Source: Lonepinella sp042485795 (lineage in GTDB: Bacteria; Pseudomonadota; Gammaproteobacteria; Enterobacterales; Pasteurellaceae). From it: a stretch of 64,000 nucleotides of DNA. Below the pieces are notes generated by a model. That model was not told the DNA's origin and searched no databases. It worked only from the letters and a program-made list of their open reading frames with translations. Location of the stretch: contig NZ_CP169368.1 in assembly GCF_042485795.1 (NCBI RefSeq), positions 1,860,001-1,924,000 of the forward strand, given 5' to 3'. This document shows, piece after piece, positions 17,906-29,900 of the stretch (positions are counted from its first letter, which is position 1; each line of letters starts with the position of its first letter). A program made the translations under genes and the position numbers.

Positions 17906-20900
17906 ATGAACAAAATTTATAAAGTTATCTGGAGCAAAGTAACACAGTCTTTTGTGGTTGTTTCTGAACTTGCCTCAAGCCAAGGCAAAGCAAAATCTTC
18001 CGTTGTCAATCAACAAAGTAAATTGTCTTCGTTATTGAGTATTTGTTTTCAATTAAGTGCGGTGGCAATTCCGCTATTTTCTACGATTCAAACTGCATCG
18101 GCGACAAGTATTGCGATTGGTGCAACTACAGCAGCTAATGCTACAACCAGTAATGGATCTAGCACTAATGGAATAGATAGTATAGCTATTGGTAATACTT
18201 CAAAAGCCATTGGACCAGGTAGTATTGCTATCGGTGTAAATGCAACCGCATATATAACCGATGCAGGGGATCGTAGCCAAGGTGCTGTCGCTATTGGTGC
18301 GTCTTCAGTCGCCAATGGAAATCAATCAGTTGCCTTAGGTGATGCGGCACAAGCTACTGGAGCACAATCGAGTGCTATTGGTAATAATGCTTATGCAACA
18401 GGTTTTGGTTCTATTGTGATTGGTGGTGATGATACAGGTTCCAGTGTAAATACAACAACCGATCCTTATAACTATCAAAACCTCCGATCAAATATTGGTT
18501 ATCTGAAAAATTCAGGCAATAACTATCGAAATTCCCTTGCATCAGGGGTAGGTTCAGTTGTAGTCGGGGTACATGGACAAGCATTAAGTAATGGTTCTAC
18601 TGCGATTGGGGTATATGCCACTGCGGGTGATAATGGTGTAGAAACACGTTATTCTAATACTTCAACTACCGCCATTGAGGCAACTGCTGTTGGTGCATTT
18701 GCTCGAGCCCGTGATGCCCATTCTACTGCTATTGGTTATAAAGCAAATTCATTTGGTGAAAATTCTACCGCAATTGGTTCATTGGCTCAAACTAATGGTA
18801 CTAATGCCACGGCTATTGGTTTAGATACAAAAGCCTCAGCAAATGATTCTATTGCTATTGGTACTGGTGACAATGTGACAGGTACAATGTCTGGTGCGAT
18901 TGGTGGTTCAACAAAAGTTAGTGCAAATAGCTCTTACTCGTTGGGTAATAACAATAACATTACGACTAATGCGAACAACAGTTTTGTAGTGGGTAATAAT
19001 GTAACTGCTACCGATGCAAACTCAGTAATTTTAGGTAATGGTTCAAGTGGTACTGCAACTGTAAACTCGACTAATTCAGCAACTATTAATACGATAACCT
19101 ATAGCACTTTTGCTGGTGTTGGTAGTCAAGCCAAAGGGTATGTGAGTGTTGGCTCAAAAAATAATGAGCGTCAAATCAAAAATGTTGCAGCAGGTGAAAT
19201 CTCTGCGACTTCCACAGATGCGATCAATGGTTCTCAGTTATATGTAGTTGCTGATACGTTAAGCAAAAAAATACCGACTGTTGTGGCAGGAAATAATACG
19301 AATATTGCTTCAACCACTTCAACTACTGGAACAAAGGGACCTGTTTACACTGTTAATGCTTACAATACCACAGCAAAAGCAGGCTCTACTTCTGTAAATG
19401 TAACGGAAAAAGTTAATGGCTATAATATTTCTTATGAAATTGATTTAAGCCAAACTACGAAAACTACTATCGAAACCGCCAATACTACAGCACACGCTGC
19501 GAATGCTACGGCGAACACGGCGAATACGACTGCAAATGCCGCAAATACAACCGCAAATACAGCGAATGGCACTGCGAATACTGCAAATAATACTGCGAAC
19601 ACAGCGAATAACACCGCCAATACGGCGAATAACACTGCAAATACGGCAAATAAAACTGCAAATTTAGCAAATACTACCGCAAATACAGCGAATGCGACCG
19701 TAAATAAAGGTTGGAATATTACAACTTCGCAATCCAGTGGTAGTGTTTCAGGTAATGAGTCAAAAAATGTTCAGATGGGTGAAACAGTTACTATTGATGC
19801 AGGTCAAAACATCAATATTACCCAAAGTGACAAAAAGATCTCTATTGCAACTTCCATGACACCGACATTTACTTCTGCAACATTTGGTGGAACAACAATT
19901 AATAGTGATGGGCTAACTATTACCAATGGTCCGAGTGTTACCACATCAGGGATAAATGCGGGTAATAAAACCATTACTAACTTAGCTAATGGGGTAAATA
20001 ATTCCGATGCAGTCAATAAAGGTCAGTTAGAAGTGGTTAATACTACGGCTAATGCAGCGAATACTACTGCGAATACGGCTAATGGTACTGCAAATACGGC
20101 TAATGGTACTGCAAATACGGCGAATACCACTGCAAATGCGGCAAATACTACCGCAAATACAGCGAATGGCACTGCGAATACTGCGAACACTACCGCAAAT
20201 ACAGCGAATACTACCGCAAATGCAGCAAACACTACGGCAAATATAGCCAATGCCACCGTAAATAAAGGTTGGAATATTACAACTTCTGCATCAGATGGTT
20301 CTGCAACAAATACCACCGATGAAAATGTTCAAATGGGTGAGAATGTCACGATTGATGCAGGTCAAAACATCAATATTACCCAAAATGGTCAAAAGATCTC
20401 TATTGCAACCTCAATGACACCAACATTTACTTCTGCAACATTTGGGGATACTTTAATTCAGAATGACGGTTTAACTATTGTTGGTGGTCCAAGTATAACC
20501 AAATCAGGGATAAATGCAGGTAGTAAAACCATTACTAACGTAGCGGCTGGTGTAAATACTACAGATGCAGTGAATAAAGGTCAGTTAGATGCGGTCAATA
20601 CCACTGCGACTACAGCGAATAATACTGCCAATGCGGCAAATACTACCGCAAATACGGCGAATACCACTGCAAATGCAGCTAATACGACTGCAAACGCTGC
20701 CAATGCAACTGTAAATAAAGGTTGGAATATTACAACTTCTGCATCAACTGGTGGTAACGCTTCAGGTACTGAAAATAAAAATGTTCAGATGGGCGATACT
20801 GTTACTATTGATGCGGGTCAGAATATCAATATTACGCAAAGTGGTCAAAATATCTCTATTGCAACCTCTATGACCCCAACCTTTACCAATGCAACCTTTG

Positions 20901-23900
20901 GGGATACTTTGATTAATAGTGATGGTTTAACTATTACTGCTGGTCCAAGTATCACTAAATCAGGGGTAAATGCAGGTAATAAGAATATAACCAATGTTGC
21001 GACACCAATCGCTGGGACTGATGCTGCCAATAAAGATTATGTGGATAATTTTACTTTAACTTATAAAGGTGACAATAATACTAACGGCTCAAATAAATTG
21101 ACCGAGACAGTCACTTTTGCAGGTACCGATAAACAAATCGTGACCACGGCAGAAAATGGCAAAGTGAGCTTTAAATTAGCTGATGAAGTAAACGCATCGT
21201 TAAGTAAAGCGGATTCAGCTTTACAAAGTTTTACTGTAGGTGCTGATAATAAAGGTGTAAATGCGACTATTAATAATACCAGCACGCATTTTGATATTGT
21301 AGGTACGCCAAATTATGTTAATACCACGGTAAATGGTCAAAATATCACGGTAGATATTGCTCAATCTTTTAAAGATACCGTAACAAACAATACGCAAAAT
21401 ATTAGTAATAATGCTCAAAATATTACTAATAATGCCAATAATATTACCAACAATACTAATAACATTACTAACAACACCAATAACATTACTAAAAATACGG
21501 GCGATATTGCAAATAATACGCAAAATATTACCAAAAATGCCACTGAAATTGCCAAAGGTTTTGGTTTAAAAGCCCAAGATGGTCAAGAGATCACTAAAGC
21601 ATTAGGCGAAAAAGTTGAGGTGATTGGTGGTAACGATAATATTAATACCTCTGTAGCTAATGGTAAAATCCAAGTTAATTTAAATAATACATTAAATTTA
21701 ACCAATGCTGGATCTGTGACTGTGGGTAATAGCACAATCAATGATAATGGATTAAACATTACCAACGGCACAACAACTGTTAGCTTAACCGAGAAAGGTT
21801 TAGATAATGGTAATCAGACGATTACTCATGTTGCTAATGGTACTAATGGTACAGATGCGGTAAATAAAAGTCAGTTAGATGCAGTTAATGCCACAGCTAA
21901 CGCTGGTTGGAAATTACAAGCAAATGGTACCAACGAATCAACAGTAACACCAAATGAAACGGTGAGCTTAAATAATACCGATAATAATATCGTTATTAGC
22001 AAAGATAGTTCAAATGACAATGTTACCTTTAATTTAGCCAAAAACTTAACTGATTTAACTAGTGCGGCATTTGGTGGTACATCAATTAATAATGATGGTT
22101 TAACCATTAAAGACGGTCCGAATGTCACTAAATCAGGTATTGATGCTGCGAATACGAAAATTACTAACGTAACCAATGGCACGGTAGATGCAACATCTAA
22201 AGATGCGGTAAATGGTTCACAATTATATGCGACTAACCAAAATGTAACTAACTTAAATACCACTGTAAGTAAGGGATTGACTTTCAATACTACAGATACC
22301 AGCACTGAATTTAATCGTAAATTGGGTGACACCATTACCATTAATGGTGGTGCAGATGCTAGTGCAGCAACTGCAGCTGGTAATATTAAAGTTAAAATGG
22401 ATAACGGTGTAATTAGTTTAGATTTATTATCTAACTTAACTAATCTAACCTCTGCTGTATTTACTAATGCGACTAATAATTTGACTGTAACAGGAGATGG
22501 AATCACTGTAACCAATGGTACAAATACGACAAGTCTAACAGTGAACGGTTTGGATAACGGTAATAATACGATTACTCATGTCGCCAACGGTACAAATGGT
22601 ACAGACGCAGTTAACTTTGATCAGTTAAAAGCGGTCAATGCCACAGCTAACGCAGGTTGGAATTTTAATACTAGTGGTAACGTAACAAAAACTAATGTTG
22701 CACCAAATAATACTGTCACTTTTAATGGCAATAGCAATATCAATGTCACTCACAATGGTTCTACTCTTAATGTTTCATTAAATAACACGGTAGATTTAGG
22801 TACTAGCGGTTCATTAAAGGTTAATAGCACAACTATTAACAATAATGGAACGATTTCTGGTGTAACCAACGGCACTCTTTCTACCACTTCAACTGAAGCC
22901 GTAAATGGGTCACAGTTGTTTGCTACTAACCAAAATGTGGCAAACAATACCCAAAATATTGCTAACAATACAGCTACGATTAATAAAGGTACGATGTATG
23001 GTGGCGATATTGGTAACGCATTTACCCTTAAATTAGGGGAACAAGCGAATGTGAAAGGTGGTATATCCGATACAACAGCTTTAACTGATAATAACTTAGG
23101 CGTGGTATCCGATGGCACCAACACATTAATGGTGAAATTGGCGAAAGAATTAACCAATTTAACCAGTGCAACATTTGGTAATGATACTACTGATAAAACT
23201 GTAATCAATAAAGACGGTGTAACCATTACTAATGGTACAGACACTATAAGTTTAACTGAGAACGGTTTGGATAACGGTAATAAAACTATTACTAATGTAA
23301 AAGCTGGTGTAAATGATACAGATGCTGTAAATAAAGCTCAGTTAGATGCAGTAACTACCACAGCTAACGCTGGTTGGAAATTACAGGCTAATGGTACCAA
23401 CGAATCAACAGTAACACCAAATGAAACGGTGAGCTTAAATAATACCGATAATAATATCGTTATTAGCAAAGATAGTTCAAATGACAATGTTACCTTTAAT
23501 TTAGCCAAAAACTTAACTGATTTAACTAGTGCGGCATTTGGTGGTACATCAATTAATAATGATGGTTTAACCATTAAAGACGGTCCGAATGTCACTAAAT
23601 CAGGTATTGATGCTGCGAATACGAAAATTACTAACGTAACCAATGGCACGGTAGATGCAACATCTAAAGATGCGGTAAATGGTTCACAATTATATGCGAC
23701 TAACCAAAATGTAACTAACTTAAATACCACTGTAAGTAAGGGATTGACTTTCAATACTACAGATACCAGCACTGAATTTAATCGTAAATTGGGTGACACC
23801 ATTACCATTAATGGTGGTGCAGATGCTAGTGCAGCAACTGCAGCTGGTAATATTAAAGTTAAAATGGATAACGGTGTAATTAGTTTAGATTTATTATCTA

Positions 23901-26900
23901 ACTTAACTAATCTAACCTCTGCTGTATTTACTAATGCGACTAATAATTTGACTGTAACAGGAGATGGAATCACTGTAACCAATGGTACAAATACGACAAG
24001 TCTAACAGTGAACGGTTTGGATAACGGTAATAATACGATTACTCATGTCGCCAACGGTACAAATGGTACAGACGCAGTTAACTTTGATCAGTTAAAAGCG
24101 GTCAATGCCACAGCTAACGCAGGTTGGAATTTTAATACTAGTGGTAACGTAACAAAAACTAATGTTGCACCAAATAATACTGTCACTTTTAATGGCAATA
24201 GCAATATCAATGTCACTCACAATGGTTCTACTCTTAATGTTTCATTAAATAACACGGTAGATTTAGGTACTAGCGGTTCATTAAAGGTTAATAGCACAAC
24301 TATTAACAATAATGGAACGATTTCTGGTGTAACCAACGGCACTCTTTCTACCACTTCAACTGAAGCCGTAAATGGGTCACAGTTGTTTGCTACTAACCAA
24401 AATGTGGCAAACAATACCCAAAATATTGCTAACAATACAGCTACGATTAATAAAGGTACGATGTATGGTGGCGATATTGGTAACGCATTTACCCTTAAAT
24501 TAGGGGAACAAGCGAATGTGAAAGGTGGTATATCCGATACAACAGCTTTAACTGATAATAACTTAGGCGTGGTATCCGATGGCACCAACACATTAATGGT
24601 GAAATTGGCGAAAGAATTAACCAATTTAACCAGTGCAACATTTGGTAATGATACTACTGATAAAACTGTAATCAATAAAGACGGTGTAACCATTACTAAT
24701 GGTACAGACACTATAAGTTTAACTGAGAACGGTTTGGATAACGGTAATAAAACTATTACTAATGTAAAAGCTGGTGTAAATGATACAGATGCTGTAAATA
24801 AAGCTCAGTTAGATGCAGTAACTACCACAGCTAACGCTGGTTGGAAATTACAGGCTAATGGTACCAACGAATCAACAGTAACACCAAATGAAACGGTGAG
24901 CTTAAATAATACCGATAATAATATCGTTATTAGCAAAGATAGTTCAAATGACAATGTTACCTTTAATTTAGCCAAAAACTTAACTGATTTAACTAGTGCG
25001 GCATTTGGTGGTACATCAATTAATAATGATGGTTTAACCATTAAAGACGGTCCGAATGTCACTAAATCAGGTATTGATGCTGCTAATACGAAAATTACTA
25101 ACGTAACTGACGGTGCAGTAGATGCAAATTCTAAAGATGCAGTAAATGGTTCACAGTTATATGCAACTAACCAAAATGTAACTAACTTAAATACCACTGT
25201 AAGTAAGGGATTAACTTTCAATACTACAGATACCAACACTGAATTTAATCGTAAATTGGGTGACACCATCACAATTAATGGTGGTGCAGATGCTAGTGCA
25301 GCAACTGCAGCTGGTAATATTAAAGTTAAAATGGATAACGGTGTAATTAGTTTAGATTTATTATCTAACTTAACTAATCTAACCTCTGCTGTATTTACTA
25401 ATGCGACTAATAATTCGACTGTAACAGGTGATGGAATCACTGTTACCAATGGTACAAATACGACAAGTCTAACAGTGAACGGTTTGGATAACGGTAATAA
25501 TACGATTACTCATGTCGCCAACGGTACAAATGGTACAGACGCAGTTAACTTTGATCAGTTAAAAGCGGTCAATGCTACAGCTAACGCAGGTTGGAACTTT
25601 AATACTAGTGGTAACGCAATAAAAACTAATGTTGCACCAAATGGTACCGTCACTTTCAATGGTGATAACAATATCAAGGTAACTCACAATGGTTCTACTC
25701 TTAATGTTTCATTAAATAACACGGTAGATCTAGGTACTAGCGGTTCATTAAAGGTTAATAGCACAACTATTAACAATAATGGAACGATTTCTGGTGTAAC
25801 CAACGGCACTCTTTCTACCACTTCAACTGAAGCCGTAAATGGGTCACAGTTGTTTGCTACTAACCAAAATGTGGCAAACAATACCCAAAATATTGCTAAC
25901 AATACAGCTACGATTAATAAAGGTACGATGTATGGTGGTGATATAGGTACAAACTTCACTCGTAAATTAGGTGAACAAACTAATGTGAAAGGCGGTATAA
26001 CCGATGAATCCAAACTAAGTGATAATAACTTAGGTGTGGTATCTGATAATACCAACAACACATTAATGGTGAAATTGGCGAAAGATCTAAACTTAACCAG
26101 TGATGGTAGTGTAACCATGGGTGATACGCTGTTAAATTCTACAGGATTGACCATTACTAATGGTCCAAGTGTCACCAACAATGGTATTCAAGCAGGTAAT
26201 AAACAAATCACAAATGTATCAAGCGGTTTAGGTGGTACAGCGCTTAAAGATGCTTCTGGCGACACATTGAAAAATGTAGCCAATATTGGTGATCTTCAAA
26301 CGGTCATTAATAATGTTACTAACGCATCAGCTGGTGGTGGTTTTGGTTTAACCGATGACAAAGGTAAGCCAGTTACACAAGATCTCGGCAAAACCATTGC
26401 TCTAAATGGCAAAGATGGTATTACGGTTACAGCTAATACAGCTTCAGATGGCTTAGAAATTGGCTTAGGTAATAATGTAACTATCGGTAGCAAAGACGGT
26501 GTTGCAGGCATAGTTAATGTCAAAGATAAAGACGGCGATGATACAATTACCCTTGATGCTGGAAATTCGACAGTCAATATAGGTTCTAATGGAGCTGCTG
26601 GATCTATCGGCTTGAACGGTTTAGACGGCACTGTTGGTATCAACGGCAAAGATGGGACAAATGCCTCAATTACCGTTGCAAATGGTACTAAAGGTATTGA
26701 CGGCAATGATCTTGCTAGTGGTGCTAACAAAACTCGTATCGTTTATGAAAATGCAAATGGTAGTTCAGAACAAGTTGCGACCTTAAATGATGGTTTATAT
26801 TTTACTGGTGATAATACAACCGTAAATATCAGCAAAAAACTCAATGAAACCCTAACCATTAAAGGTAATTTATCACAAACAGCCAATGTAACTGATCAAA

Positions 26901-29900
26901 ACTTACGGGTTGATGTGGTAGATAATGCGTTAGTTATCAAAATGGCGAAAGAACTAACCGATCTGACTAATGCAACATTTGGTAGTGGCACCGATAAAAC
27001 TGTGATCGATAAAGACGGGGTGACTATTACCAATGGTTCAGATACAGTGAGCTTAACTGAGAACGGTTTAAATAATGGTAATAAGACTATTACTAATGTC
27101 GCCAACGGTACAAATGGTACAGATGCCGTAAATAAAGATCAATTAGATGCGGTTAATGCCTCAGCTAATGCAGGTTGGATCTTGACTGATGGTACTAACA
27201 GTTCAACCGTGAAACCAAATTCAACCGTTACATTAACCAATACTGATAATAATATTCTTATTGTCAATGACGGTAATAATGTAACCTTTACTTTGGCTGA
27301 TAACTTAAATGCCACAACCATTACCTTAAAAGGTGATTCAGGTACTAACGGCACCATCGGCTTAGATGGTGCAAACGGTACTATCGGTTTAACAGGTAAA
27401 GACGGGGCAAGTGCCAATATTACCGTAGTCAACGGTACTAATGGTATTGACGGTACCAATACAACACGTATCACTTACGATAACCAAACTGTTGCTACAT
27501 TAAATGACGGTTTATTCTTCACTGGTGATGATACTAACGTTACCGTAGGTAAAAAACTCAATGAAACCCTAACCATTAAAGGTAATTTATCACAAACAGC
27601 CAATGTAACTGATCAAAACTTACGGGTTGATGTGGTAGATAATGCGTTAGTTATCAAAATGGCGAAAGAACTAACCAATCTGACTAATGCAACATTTGGT
27701 AGTGGCACCGATAAAACTGTGATCGATAAAGACGGGGTAACTATTACCAATGGTACAAATACCGTAAGTTTGACTGAAACAGGTTTAAACAACGGTAATA
27801 ATACGATTACTAATGTATCAAGCGGTTTAGTCAATAATGCTGATGGATCAAATGTAACCCTTGCTAATGCAACTGGCGACACATTAACAAATGTTGTCAA
27901 TGTCGGTGATTTGAAAAATTCAATTCATAATATTACTAACGCATCAGCTGGTGGTGGTTTTGGTTTAACCGATGATAAAGGTGATAAAGTTACACAAGAT
28001 CTCGGTAAAACTATTGCTCTAAATGGCAAAGATGGTATTACGGTTACAGCGAATACTACTTTAGGTGGTTTAGAAGTTGGCTTAGGTAATAATGTGACTA
28101 TCGGTGGTAAAGAAGGTACTTCAGGTGTAGTTAACGTTAAAGATAAAGACGGTGACAATGCAATCACCCTTGATGCAGAAAATGCCACAGTGTCTATTGG
28201 TTCTGATGGATTACCTGGTTCAATCGGCTTAGACGGTACCAACGGTACTATTGGTATCATTGGCAAAGATGGTACAAATGCTTCTATTACTGTTACCGAT
28301 GGTGCAAAAGGTCTTGCTGGTAATGATGGTCTGAATGGCGCCAGCAAAACTCGTATTACTTATACCAAATCAGATGGTACGCCAGAAGAAGTTGCCACCT
28401 TAAATGATGGATTACAATTCGTTGGTGATGACGGTAAAGTTATTACTAAGAAATTGAATGAACAATTATCCATTAAAGGTAATCTATCAACTACTGCTAA
28501 CGTTACCGATAAAAACCTACGTGTAGATAACGAAAATGGTGAACTCATTATCAAAATGGCGAAAGAGTTACGAGACTTAACAAACGCCACCTTTATCTCA
28601 GGCAATAGCCAATCGGTTCTTGATGGTAATGGCTTTACTATTACATCAAATGTTGCTGGTAAAAACCCTGTGAGTTTAACTGATAACGGTTTGGATAATG
28701 GCGGTAATGTGATTAGTAACGTTGGTGCAGGCGTAGCAGATACTGATGCAGTCAATATGAGTCAGTTAAATGCAGTCAATGCCACAGCTAATGCTGGTTG
28801 GATCTTGACTGATGGTACTAACAGTTCAACCGTGAAACCAAATTCAACTGTTGCATTAACCAATACGGATAAGAATATCAATATCACTAACAAAGATGGC
28901 AATGTAACATTTGATTTAGCCAAAGATATTGATTTAGGTGCTAATGGTTCAATGAAGATTGGTAACACCACCGTTGATAATAACGGCTTAACTGTTGGTA
29001 ATACGACTGTAACCGATAATGGTTTAACTATTGCTGGCGGTCCAAGTGTTACACAAGCAGGTATTGATGCTGGTAATAAGAAATTGACTGGTGTATTAGC
29101 TGGCGATATTTCTGCAACCAGTACCGATGCTATTAACGGTGCTCAGATTTATCAAGTTGAACAAAATGTAAAAGCTGCGAAAACAGAAGTGGAAGCAGGT
29201 AATAACGTAAATGTCAGCACTACAACTGGTAAAAATGGTCAAACTGTTTATACGGTCGCCACAGCATCTGATGTGGACTTTGATAAAGTAACCGTTGGTG
29301 ACGTAACTATCAGTAAAGATAGTGGTATCAATGCAGGTAATCATCAAGTGGCTAATGTTGCAAATGGTAAAATTGCTGCAGATAGCAAAGATGCTGTAAA
29401 TGGTAGCCAGTTGTATGCAACCAACCAAAATGTAACAAACCTCGAACAAGAAGTTTCTAAAGGTTGGAATGTAACAACTGGTATGGTTGATGGTTCTACA
29501 GGTACAGTTACTGGAAACTCTACAACTAAAGTAGCTATGGGCGATACCGTCAGTGTGAAAGCGGGTAATAACATTGCAATTACGCAAGATGGTAAAAATA
29601 TTGCCATTGCGACTTCAATGACTCCGACCTTTGATAGCGTGACTGTTGGAACAAAAGGTAATTCAGCGAAAATAGGTACAACTACCGATAATTATGGTAA
29701 TGCAATTAGTGTTACTGGTGATGATGGTGTTTCTCCTACTCGTATTACTAATGTAGCGGCTGGTCAAGCGAATAATGATGCGGTTAATGTAAGCCAAGTA
29801 CGTAATATGGCTAACCATATCAACAGCAGCATTAATAAAGTAGATAAAAACCTTAGAGCTGGTATTGCTGGAGCAATGGCTGCAGGTAACTTATATCACG

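Noticed and set aside
19432..29607. Long minus-strand frames across the adhesin gene
   Set aside because: They are low-complexity mirrors (Val/Leu/Phe-rich) of the repeated adhesin codons, with no ribosome sites.
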